NCBI RefSeq assembly: GCF_040543805.1
Contig: NZ_JBEUMS010000001.1
Span: forward strand, 186,001-250,000
Length of the DNA: 64,000 bases
Direction: 5' to 3'
Source: Arcicella rosea
GTDB taxonomy: Bacteria > Bacteroidota > Bacteroidia > Cytophagales > Spirosomataceae
A program made the position numbers and the translations under genes. The notes under the pieces were generated by a model. That model did not search any database. It worked only from the letters and a program-made list of their open reading frames with translations, and was not told where the DNA came from. How positions within the stretch are numbered: the first letter of the stretch is position 1; every line of letters begins with the position of its first letter. Below, in pieces: positions 52,070-59,634 of this stretch.

Positions 52070-54523
52070 TTACTGAAAACCAGCACTTGCCTTTTCGATA
52101 GAAGCTAATTTAGCTTGATAGGTTGGTAGAAAACGCTGATAGTCGGTTGGGGATAATTTTTGAAGTATCTTCATTCCATCTACAGCATAATCTTTCATCC
52201 CAACTTTTAAAGCTTGAAGGATGTATAATTGATATAGCACTGGAGAATCTTTTCGCCAAGCAATGGCATTCAAACTAGCTTCATAAGCTTTATCTTCTTG
52301 CTTTTGTTGGTTGAGTATTTCAATGGCTTTCGTCAGTACTTCTTCATTAACAGGATGTTGTTTCAAACCATCTACAGCAATATTTTTGATGCTTGAAATA
52401 TCTACTTTTTCTGTTGCTTCTTTCTTTAATAAAGTATTCAATAACAATTGATAATACTTACCTTTTTTATCGGTAGAATCGCCTAGCGACCAAGCTTGTA
52501 GCGTTTGAAAAGTTATTACTTTATCTCCTTTATAATATTCTTGAACAATATCTGCAAAAAGTAAATCTTCAATATCTGCTTGATTTTCATCTAGTTCCGA
52601 CAATCTTCTCAATGGCAAAATTTCTCCTTTTGCTTTCTGATAAAGTGCTTGATTGTACAATCTTGCGAAATCAGCGATATTACTTAGTACAGAATCTTTG
52701 GGTAAATCTATTTTGGTGATTTCTTCGGAAGCGATTACTTTTTTATTTTTCAATACATTTTTCAGGGCAAGCACATTAGCTTGGTATGAACTGTACGTGA
52801 TATTCTCTGGCTTTTCTAACAATTCCTGAATGGTTTGTTCTTTTCCATTCATTGCCCAAAATGCTAACAAATTACTTGCGGGTACTTCTGACTTTCTAGC
52901 ATTTTTCACTGCCATTTCATAATATAAAACAGTTGAATCTACCACATTCGATTTGTTGAATAGGTAAGCCAAATTATTCTGCAATTCTCCACTTGTCGGG
53001 AATTTGGCTAAACCTTCTTTCAAGGTAAACATGGCATCAAAAAAATGCTCGCCATCATAAAAAGAACGGCTCAGTCCTTCATAAGCAAAGACTGATGGAT
53101 TTTTAGCCAAAGCTTTTTTGAAGTACAATGCTGCTCGTTCATTATCGTTTTGCCATAATGCCAAAGAAGCCAAAGCATAATTACTTTTATGATTGCGATA
53201 TTCGTAAGCCAAAGCCATTTGGTACTCCGATTCTGCCACTCTATATTGTTTGTCAAAAGCATAATAATCGCCCAAAGCATTATAATATGCAGCATTTGCT
53301 TGCTGAAATGTAAAGAAATTTTTCAACACTAATAAAGCAGCAATGATAATAATTGACAATACTCTGGCTGTCCAAATCGGTAAGTTTATGGGTTTAAAAA
53401 CTACTTTGTGTACTTCAAAACCTTGCTTGAAAAGCGGCAAGAAATTCACTAAGACATAGATTAAAAACACCAATCCCATCGCCAAATGCGTGTAAGTAAT
53501 TGCATCTTCTAATACTTCTATCATGGGGTCGTTGCCAGTGGCAAAGGCTTGCCCGCAAGTGGCTAAGGTAACAATAGCTAATCCCAAATAAATAAACGAA
53601 CCAGCATCTTCAAAGTCGACAATTTGCTTGTTTCCCTCCAATCGTTTTTTGAAACCCCAAATGCCTAAAAATGTAGAGGTAATTAATAAGACAAATGGGC
53701 TGATGTAAATCATTTCCCAGTCAATTACTTTGTTGTTATGTAAAAAAACAAGCAATACATTGGCTAAATAAATCAAAGAAATCAATAAGAAATTCTTTAA
53801 TGCCTGTGGACTTTTTGAAGAGGTTGTCAGTACCAAAAAACCTTGAACGATTTCATAAGCAATCATAAAAATAAAAACCACACTCAATATCATCGCTCCC
53901 GCAGTTCTATAACTCGCTAATAACAAAAAAGGCGTATTCACTTTTGTGCTGTAAAGAATCACAAAAATGAGTAAGATGCTTATTAAAAAGAAAGATAAAA
54001 ACCTTTTGAAAATATTAATATCTGGACGAAAAGCATGGAAGAAATAACTGAGACCTGCATAGAGTACAATCAAAGCCATCGTAAAATATCTGTTACTGGA
54101 ATTATACAATAATTCAAGGTTGAACGTAACCAAGAGTAAAATAACAAGCCCCATCGACAACAAATACCAAAAACGAGCCAGCGACGAAAGTGCTGAGAGC
54201 ATTAAAACAAAGGCAAAGACAAAGAGTGATAGAAAAATATAATTCCCGATAAGGTTTATTTCCATCGGTGAAGCCAAGAATTGTTCTGTTACTGTGAAAG
54301 TTTTACTTGGAAAGGAAAGTGTTTCCTGCCCAACATCAAAGTAATCCAACACAAAAGGAACTTCGCCTAATTCAGCTAAAATATTCCAATGCACCACATT
54401 TTCTAATCCTTTGAAATAAAAGAAAATAAATGCAACCACTGTAAACAACAAAATACTGATTGAGAAAAAATATAGCAGACGAGAAGCTTTTTGCCAGTTT
54501 TTCCAGAATTGTATTGAATTCAT
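52070..54523 (-). CDS. Large membrane protein with C-terminal TPR repeats, unknown
   Basis: The 817-residue protein has about 12 predicted membrane helices in its first 400 residues. From about residue 405 it is soluble, with at least six tetratricopeptide-like repeats (AYYNALGDYYAFDKQYRVAE, SNYALASLALWQNDNERAAL, FAYEGLSRSFYDGEHFFDAM). No catalytic motif is visible. It might organise an envelope complex, with the TPR part serving as the docking surface. It begins a two-gene unit with the unknown soluble protein. Upstream is the hairpin-rich spacer before atpD. Confidence 0.75.
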   Translation of the reverse strand: MNSIQFWKNWQKASRLLYFFSISILLFTVVAFIFFYFKGLENVVHWNILAELGEVPFVLDYFDVGQETLSFPSKTFTVTEQFLASPMEINLIGNYIFLSLFVFAFVLMLSALSSLARFWYLLSMGLVILLLVTFNLELLYNSSNRYFTMALIVLYAGLSYFFHAFRPDINIFKRFLSFFLISILLIFVILYSTKVNTPFLLLASYRTAGAMILSVVFIFMIAYEIVQGFLVLTTSSKSPQALKNFLLISLIYLANVLLVFLHNNKVIDWEMIYISPFVLLITSTFLGIWGFKKRLEGNKQIVDFEDAGSFIYLGLAIVTLATCGQAFATGNDPMIEVLEDAITYTHLAMGLVFLIYVLVNFLPLFKQGFEVHKVVFKPINLPIWTARVLSIIIIAALLVLKNFFTFQQANAAYYNALGDYYAFDKQYRVAESEYQMALAYEYRNHKSNYALASLALWQNDNERAALYFKKALAKNPSVFAYEGLSRSFYDGEHFFDAMFTLKEGLAKFPTSGELQNNLAYLFNKSNVVDSTVLYYEMAVKNARKSEVPASNLLAFWAMNGKEQTIQELLEKPENITYSSYQANVLALKNVLKNKKVIASEEITKIDLPKDSVLSNIADFARLYNQALYQKAKGEILPLRRLSELDENQADIEDLLFADIVQEYYKGDKVITFQTLQAWSLGDSTDKKGKYYQLLLNTLLKKEATEKVDISSIKNIAVDGLKQHPVNEEVLTKAIEILNQQKQEDKAYEASLNAIAWRKDSPVLYQLYILQALKVGMKDYAVDGMKILQKLSPTDYQRFLPTYQAKLASIEKASAGFQ

Positions 54524-54782
54524 ATTGATATGATAAATTAAGCCTTTGGTAGCGTAAAATAATGGTTATTTAAAAAGCAATTGGCATAAAGCACAAGCCT
54601 TTTTGAAAGATTGATAAAGCATTTAGCCTTTGTACAACAGACAAAATTCGCAATTATTATACTTGATTGGAAATCTATCAACTTATTTCTTAGCGAACAA
54701 AGTATAGATAGCCCAAGCTATCGTTTTTCCGAAACCAACTCTTTTATATCATCATGAAAAAGAGAATCTCAAATTTTCCACT

Positions 54783-54806
54783 AAAAGGATAAAATTTTAT
54801 CCTTTT
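54783..54806. repeat. 24-bp perfect palindrome
   Basis: AAAAGGATAAAA followed at once by TTTTATCCTTTT. A symmetric binding site or hairpin; it lies 260 bp upstream of the TPR gene and 650 bp upstream of atpD, too far for a simple operator of atpD. Confidence 0.7.
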
Positions 54807-54814
54807 TACATCAT

Positions 54815-54858
54815 CTTTCCTACTAAAAGAGGAAAGTTTGTCTCTTTTAGTAGGAAAG
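54815..54858. repeat. 17-bp stem-loop
   Basis: CTTTCCTACTAAAAGAG at 54815-54831 is perfectly paired by 54842-54858 across a 10-nt loop. No T-run follows. It lies next to the 24-bp palindrome. Confidence 0.75.
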
Positions 54859-54866
54859 TTGCTACT

Positions 54867-55038
54867 CCAAATACCAACATTGCTATATTTTTACGGGAAA
54901 TTGCGGTTTTAACTAAGAAAATTCCTACTAAACTTCGGGATATTGCGGTTTTAAGTAGCAATTTTTCTATTCCAAGTACCAACATTGCTATTTTAACAGG
55001 GAATATTCCGTCTTTTTTGCGGGAAATTGCGGTTTTTT
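54867..55038 (+). repeat. Direct-repeat array upstream of atpD
   Basis: CCAAnTACCAACATTGCTAT occurs at 54867-54886 and 54972-54991, 105 bp apart with one difference. GGGAAATTGCGGTTTT or a one-base variant occurs at 54895, 54937 and 55021, and a degenerate form at 54999. Pieces of both words alternate. No matching protein frame is apparent. Confidence 0.7.
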
Positions 55039-55354
55039 ATTAAATATCATTTCATCACAAATTGTATCATTGTGAAATTTGTCAATGTTGTCTATCATCT
55101 TCAACAAAGCATATAGCTCCTCATAAAAGTATCCTGAATCTTGTAAAAAATATTTGATTCACTTTTAAAGCCCTAGAAACAAAAGGACATCAAAACTTTA
55201 TCGTGTTGAGGCGAAAAAATATTTTCGAATTTTGATTTTTGGAAAATTGCCCCAAAATCCCAAAAATCTAAGTATTTTTTGGGGTCACTCTTAAAGCAAT
55301 CCAACAAAACGATACTTTTTAAGCAAAAAATATGGTAAAAATCCAAAAACAGAA

Positions 55355-55385
55355 TTGTTAATCTGAATTTTACCAAGTAGTTTTG
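55355..55385 (+). promoter_or_regulatory. Promoter of atpD
   Basis: TTG at 55355-55357, a 20-nt spacer, then TAGTTTTG at 55378-55385, matching the Bacteroidota -33/-7 consensus. Predicted start near 55390, giving a 69-nt leader. Confidence 0.65.
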
Positions 55386-55458
55386 CAGTCTGAAATACTA
55401 CGTTAAGTACATAAAAAACGTAATCACTTGACAATCAGATAACAAAATCACAATACAA

Positions 55459-56976
55459 ATGGCAAATGCAGTCAATACAGGGAAAGTTACGCAAGTAATC
55501 GGACCAGTTGTGGACGTGAGCTTCGAGGGTGCTAACTCTCATCTCCCCACAATTTTGAATGCCTTGGAGGTTACAAAAGCCAACGGCACCAAAGTTATTC
55601 TCGAAGTACAACAACATTTAGGTGAAGACCGTGTTCGTACCATTGCAATGGAAGGAACAGAAGGACTTCAAAGAGGTCAGGAAGTAAGAGACTTAGGACA
55701 ACCTATGTCTATGCCAACTGGTGACAGTATCAAAGGACGTCTTTTCAACGTAGTTGGTGAGGCAATCGATGGTATTCCTCAACCTAAGTCTAACAAATCA
55801 ATGCCAATCCACCGTCTTGCTCCAAAATATGACGAATTGGCAACTTCAACTGAGGTGCTTTTTACAGGTATCAAAGTAATTGACTTGCTTGCTCCTTATG
55901 TAAAAGGTGGTAAAATTGGTTTATTTGGTGGTGCTGGTGTAGGTAAGACTGTATTAATTATGGAACTTATCAACAACATCGCTAAAGCTTACGAAGGTCT
56001 TTCGGTATTTGCTGGTGTTGGTGAGCGTACTCGTGAGGGTAACGACTTATTGCGTGAAATGATTGAATCAAACGTAATTCGTTACGGTGAAGATTTCAAA
56101 CACGCAATGGAAAAAGGAGAATGGGATTTATCTAAAGTAGATGAAGAAGCTCTTTTAGGTTCACAAGCTACTTTGGTGTTCGGTCAAATGAACGAGCCTC
56201 CAGGAGCACGTGCTAGAGTTGCCCTTTCAGGTTTGACAGTTGCTGAATATTTCCGTGATGCAGAAGGAGAAGACCAAGGTCGTGATATCCTTTTCTTTAT
56301 CGATAACATCTTCCGTTTTACACAAGCAGGTTCTGAAGTATCGGCTCTTTTAGGTCGTATGCCTTCAGCGGTAGGTTACCAACCAACGCTTGCTACTGAA
56401 ATGGGTGCGATGCAAGAACGTATTACTTCAACAAAAAGAGGTTCAATTACTTCAGTTCAAGCGGTTTATGTACCTGCCGATGACTTAACTGACCCTGCTC
56501 CTGCTACTACGTTTACTCACTTAGATGCTACAACGGTATTATCACGTAAGATTGCTGAATTAGGTATCTATCCAGCGGTGGATCCATTAGATTCTTCATC
56601 ACGTATTTTATCTCCAAGCATTTTAGGTGATGTTCACTATAACACTGCTCAACGTGTTAAAGAGATTCTTCAACGTTATAAAGAATTACAAGATATTATC
56701 GCCATCCTTGGTTTGGACGAATTATCTGAAGACGATAAATTGGTAGTATCTCGTGCTAGACGTGTACAACGTTTCTTGTCACAACCATTCTTTGTGGCTG
56801 AACAATTTACAGGTTTAAAAGGAGTATTAGTTGATATTAACGATACTATCAAAGGCTTCAACGCTATCATTGATGGTGATTATGACCACTTGCCAGAAGC
56901 AGCTTTCAACTTAGTAGGTAGCATCGAAGATGCAATTGCTAAAGGAGAAAGATTAGTAGCAGAAGCATCGAAATAA
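55459..56976 (+). CDS. atpD: F-type ATP synthase subunit beta
   Basis: The 505-residue catalytic subunit has the P-loop GGAGVGKTVLIMELI around residues 156-170, GERTREGNDL, Walker B ILFFIDNIFRFTQAG and the signature region PAVDPLDSSSRIL. It is the catalytic subunit of F1 on the cytoplasmic face and makes ATP with subunit alpha. Only epsilon follows it here; the remaining F0F1 genes are elsewhere, as in many Bacteroidota. It has its own promoter and the hairpin at 56993 separates it from atpC. Confidence 0.98.
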   Translation: MANAVNTGKVTQVIGPVVDVSFEGANSHLPTILNALEVTKANGTKVILEVQQHLGEDRVRTIAMEGTEGLQRGQEVRDLGQPMSMPTGDSIKGRLFNVVGEAIDGIPQPKSNKSMPIHRLAPKYDELATSTEVLFTGIKVIDLLAPYVKGGKIGLFGGAGVGKTVLIMELINNIAKAYEGLSVFAGVGERTREGNDLLREMIESNVIRYGEDFKHAMEKGEWDLSKVDEEALLGSQATLVFGQMNEPPGARARVALSGLTVAEYFRDAEGEDQGRDILFFIDNIFRFTQAGSEVSALLGRMPSAVGYQPTLATEMGAMQERITSTKRGSITSVQAVYVPADDLTDPAPATTFTHLDATTVLSRKIAELGIYPAVDPLDSSSRILSPSILGDVHYNTAQRVKEILQRYKELQDIIAILGLDELSEDDKLVVSRARRVQRFLSQPFFVAEQFTGLKGVLVDINDTIKGFNAIIDGDYDHLPEAAFNLVGSIEDAIAKGERLVAEASK

Positions 56977-56992
56977 AGTTTAGGAGTAAATG

Positions 56993-57022
56993 AGTTTATG
57001 AGTAAAACCTTACTCATAAACT
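56993..57022 (+). other. Hairpin between atpD and atpC
   Basis: AGTTTATGAGTAA pairs perfectly with TTACTCATAAACT across an AACC loop; a further ACTCATAAACT copy follows at 57033-57045. No T-run, so this is probably a message-processing or translation-balancing hairpin, not a terminator. Confidence 0.6.
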
Positions 57023-57053
57023 TTTAACTCATACACTCATAAACTGAAAAAAA

Positions 57054-57284
57054 ATGAATTTACAAATCATTACTCCCGACAAAAAAGTGTTCTCTGGCGA
57101 AGTAGATGTAGTTACGCTACCGGGTACAGATGGTTCTTTCCAAATCTTGAAAGACCACGCTCCTATCGTTTCGACTTTAGGAAAAGGAACATTAGCGGCT
57201 GACAAACAAGAGTTCATCATTGATGGTGGTGTTGTTGAAGTATTGAACAACAAAATCTTGGTATTGGCAGAAGCAGTATTGTAA
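57054..57284 (+). CDS. atpC: F-type ATP synthase subunit epsilon (short form)
   Basis: A 76-residue protein consisting only of the N-terminal beta sandwich of epsilon (LQIITPDKKVFSGEVDVVTL, GSFQILKDHAPIVSTLGKG, EFIIDGGVVEVLNNKILVLA). The C-terminal helical hairpin, which inhibits ATP hydrolysis in E. coli (about 139 residues in total), is missing. Such short forms are usual in Bacteroidota. It follows atpD by 77 bp and is followed by a terminator. Confidence 0.93.
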   Translation: MNLQIITPDKKVFSGEVDVVTLPGTDGSFQILKDHAPIVSTLGKGTLAADKQEFIIDGGVVEVLNNKILVLAEAVL

Positions 57285-57332
57285 TTAGTATATAGTAATT
57301 GTAGATTCGTTCTCAATTACAAAAACTATATT

Positions 57333-57366
57333 AAAAGCACAGGCTCATTGGAGTTTGTGCTTTTTT
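57333..57366 (+). terminator. Terminator after atpC
   Basis: AAAAGCACA pairs with TGTGCTTTT across a short loop with an inner CTC/GAG, ending in a T-run. 49 bp after the atpC stop. Confidence 0.88.
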
Positions 57367-57430
57367 ATTGCACTTATAATAAATGATTTACGATATATTT
57401 TTCATCTAATTCAAAATTAAGAATATTGGA

Positions 57431-57462
57431 TTTGTCCAAAAATCATTTATTCCCTATCTTTG
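57431..57462 (+). promoter_or_regulatory. Promoter of the leader ORF and carA
   Basis: TTTG at 57431-57434, a 20-nt spacer, TATCTTTG at 57455-57462: a perfect Bacteroidota promoter. Predicted start near 57467, 4 nt before the leader ATG. Confidence 0.8.
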
Positions 57463-57470
57463 TACCAGAA

Positions 57471-57581
57471 ATGAAACAAATGATGATACAAGCAGTTTTT
57501 ACGAGTAACTTTTGGAAAATGTCCAAAGATTTACCTTCAAAAAAAGGCTGTGTTATCGTTTCTAAAAAATATTTTTATTAG
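57471..57581 (+). CDS. Leader-peptide-like small ORF before carA
   Basis: A 36-codon frame, ATG to TAG, that starts almost at the predicted transcript start. The peptide begins MKQMMIQAVFTSNFWKMSK and ends KKGCVIVSKKYFY. It has eight lysines, no arginine and no signal or membrane segment. Its stop codon overlaps the first three bases of the terminator stem at 57580-57604, so a ribosome at the stop would block the hairpin. It could be an attenuation leader for carA or a small independent protein. I do not recognise a family. Confidence 0.5.
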   Translation: MKQMMIQAVFTSNFWKMSKDLPSKKGCVIVSKKYFY

Positions 57582-57609
57582 GAGGTCAAGTTAATTGACC
57601 TCCTTTTTT
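57580..57609 (+). terminator. Terminator/attenuator before carA
   Basis: AGGAGGTCAA (57580-57589) pairs perfectly with TTGACCTCCT (57595-57604) across a 5-nt loop, with a T6 run at 57604-57609. It lies 39 bp upstream of carA and 113 nt from the predicted transcript start, so it would stop the leader transcript unless relieved. Confidence 0.85.
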
Positions 57610-57647
57610 ATAGTACAATCTTTTTTCAGTAACCAAGAAACAATCAA

Positions 57648-58745
57648 ATGAAAGTAACACAAAGCCAAGCAGCTATTTTGTTGTTGGAAGACGGTACAGT
57701 TTTTAGAGGGAATGCTCTCGGAAAAATCGGGACGAGTGGCGGAGAAATTTGCTTCAATACAGGTATGACTGGCTATCAGGAAATTTATACTGACCCTTCA
57801 TATTTTGGACAAGTAATTGTAAATACAACTTCTCATATCGGAAACTATGGAGTAGTGAACGATTTAGAAGAAGAATCTGGCACTGTAACCATTTCTGGAA
57901 TGGTTTGTAATGAATTCTCACCAATTCATTCACGTAAAACGGCTGATGGTTCTTTACAAGACTACTTCGAAAAAGCTGGAATCGTTGGTATTTCAGGCGT
58001 TGATACTCGTCAAATTGTTCGTCATATCCGTGAGGTTGGTGTAATGAACTGCATTATTTCTTCTGAGATTTTGGATGTAGAAGAATTGAAAAAAGAATTA
58101 GCGAAAGTACCGCCAATGGAAGGACTTGAGTTATCTTCTCAAATCTGTACACAAGAATCATATTTCTTGGGAAATCCAGAAGCAGAACACAAAGTAGCTG
58201 TTTTAGATTTAGGCGTAAAGAAAAGTATTTTAAGTAATCTTACTGATAGAGATTGTTATTTGAAAGTATTCCCAGCGAAAACTTCTTATTCAGAAATGCA
58301 AGCTTGGAATCCAGACGGATACTTTATCTCGAATGGCCCTGGCGACCCAGCAGTGATGCCTTATGCCATTGAAACTGTTAAGGCAATTGTAGAAAATGAT
58401 AGCCCTACTTTTGGTATCTGTTTAGGTCACCAAATTTTAGCACAAGCGTCTGGTCTTTCTACTTATAAAATGAAAAACGGACACCGTGGTTTGAATCACC
58501 CAGTGAAGAATTTGATTACTGGTTTATCAGAAATCACTTCTCAAAATCATGGTTTTGCTGTAAAAATGGAAGAGTTGGAAGCAAATGAAAATGTTGAATT
58601 AACGCATATCAACTTAAACGACAAAACTGTTGAAGGGTTAAGAAGAAAAGATAAACCTGCATTCTCGGTACAACATCACCCAGAAGCATCTCCAGGTCCA
58701 CACGATTCTCGTTATTTGTTTGATAATTTTGTGGGAATGCTTTAA
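57648..58745 (+). CDS. carA: Carbamoyl-phosphate synthase small subunit (glutaminase)
   Basis: The 365-residue protein has the CPSase small-chain N-domain (AILLLEDGTVFRGNALGKIG, GEICFNTGMTGYQEIYTDPS) and a class I glutamine amidotransferase domain with catalytic cysteine in FGICLGHQILAQ and histidine/glutamate in VQHHPEASPGPHDS. It releases ammonia for carbamoyl phosphate, used in arginine and pyrimidine synthesis. The large subunit carB is not adjacent; the next gene is mnmD. An attenuator-like leader precedes it. Confidence 0.97.
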   Translation: MKVTQSQAAILLLEDGTVFRGNALGKIGTSGGEICFNTGMTGYQEIYTDPSYFGQVIVNTTSHIGNYGVVNDLEEESGTVTISGMVCNEFSPIHSRKTADGSLQDYFEKAGIVGISGVDTRQIVRHIREVGVMNCIISSEILDVEELKKELAKVPPMEGLELSSQICTQESYFLGNPEAEHKVAVLDLGVKKSILSNLTDRDCYLKVFPAKTSYSEMQAWNPDGYFISNGPGDPAVMPYAIETVKAIVENDSPTFGICLGHQILAQASGLSTYKMKNGHRGLNHPVKNLITGLSEITSQNHGFAVKMEELEANENVELTHINLNDKTVEGLRRKDKPAFSVQHHPEASPGPHDSRYLFDNFVGML

Positions 58746-58746
58746 T

Positions 58747-58884
58747 TTGAGATTTGAGGATTTTGGACTTGAGGACTTGAAGATAAAAGGTTTTAGGCTT
58801 TCTATCTTCAAGTCTTTTGTTATTAAGTAATCTTAAAAGTCTCAAAATCCTATAGTCTTCAAGTCCTAAATCCTCAAGTCCCCA
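58747..58884. repeat. Long imperfect hairpin in spacer after carA
   Basis: The left half (GATTTGAGGATTTTGGACTT and on) is roughly complementary to the right (AAGTCCTAAATCCTCAAGTC). Words such as AAGTCTT and GGACTTGA recur in the spacers at 8264 and 32930. No gene is seen. Confidence 0.55.
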
Positions 58885-58890
58885 ATAAAA

Positions 58891-59544
58891 ATGCAAAGAG
58901 TAAGAATTACTGACGACGGTTTTACTACTTTATTCAGTGCAGAGTTTAACCAATTTTATCATTCTGTTCGTGGTGCTTTAGACGAAACCCAAAGAGTATA
59001 TATCGAATTGGGTTTATTGGCGAAAATGCAGGAAACACAAGAAATTAGCATTCTGGAATTGGGTTTTGGTACTGGATTAAATGCTTTAATAACCGCTGGA
59101 GAAGCTGAAAAAAATCAGCTAAAAGTACATTATACCAGTCTTGAGCCATTTCCCATTTCTGAAGAAGATGTCAAATTATTAAATTATCAGACGGACACAG
59201 CAACTGATTTACTCCAAAAGCTTCATTCAGTAAACTGGGAAGAAAACATTGAAATCTCTTCTAATTTTTCACTCAAAAAAGTAAAGAGTACGCTTCAAGA
59301 TTTTAAAACTGACGAGCTATTTGACGTCGTTTATTACGATGCCTTCGCTCCTTCGTCACAACCAGAACTCTGGACGGTGGAAACATTTACTCATGTTGCG
59401 TCTTTCTTAAAAAAAGGAGGATTCCTGACTACTTATTGTTCAAAAACTATTGTCAGAAGGGCAATGGAACAAGCAGGATTTAAAGTAGAAAAACATGTAG
59501 GAATATGGGGTAAAAGAGAGGTAGTGAGAGCCATTAAGTTATAA
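58891..59544 (+). CDS. mnmD: tRNA mnm5s2U methyltransferase (MnmD)
   Basis: The 217-residue methyltransferase has the SAM-binding ILELGFGTGLNALI and the family motif DVVYYDAFAPSSQPELWT, plus GGFLTTYCSKTIVRRAMEQA. It equals the methyltransferase half of MnmC and lacks the oxidase half, as in Bacteroidota MnmD. It methylates the wobble uridine of certain tRNAs. It follows carA by 145 bp, across a hairpin-like spacer. Confidence 0.92.
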   Translation: MQRVRITDDGFTTLFSAEFNQFYHSVRGALDETQRVYIELGLLAKMQETQEISILELGFGTGLNALITAGEAEKNQLKVHYTSLEPFPISEEDVKLLNYQTDTATDLLQKLHSVNWEENIEISSNFSLKKVKSTLQDFKTDELFDVVYYDAFAPSSQPELWTVETFTHVASFLKKGGFLTTYCSKTIVRRAMEQAGFKVEKHVGIWGKREVVRAIKL

Positions 59545-59556
59545 AAACTACAATTC

Positions 59557-59590
59557 CTATTAGGCGGCGACTTAAGTCACCGCCTAATAG
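59557..59590. other. 34-bp imperfect palindrome between convergent genes
   Basis: CTATTAGGCGG-C-GACTTAAGTC-A-CCGCCTAATAG, one mismatch. No T-run on either side, though it sits between convergent stop codons of mnmD and the unknown gene. A factor-dependent terminator or protein site is possible. Confidence 0.6.
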
Positions 59591-59634
59591 CAAAGGATTT
59601 GAGAATTATATTATCAAAAGGTCTTTTTAGTATC

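Larger units (their letters stand above)
54524..55458. other. 935-bp hairpin- and repeat-rich divergent spacer
   Basis: No credible gene. The spacer contains a 24-bp perfect palindrome, a 17-bp stem-loop, a 170-bp repeat array and the promoter of atpD (all listed separately), plus CGAAAA-AATA-TTTTCG at 55212-55227 and CCCCAAAA (55250-55257) mirrored by TTTTGGGG (55277-55284). It separates the divergent TPR gene and atpD. Confidence 0.6.

Noticed and set aside
59557..59590. Palindrome after mnmD as an intrinsic terminator
   Set aside because: No T-run follows on either strand, so it is listed only as a palindrome.
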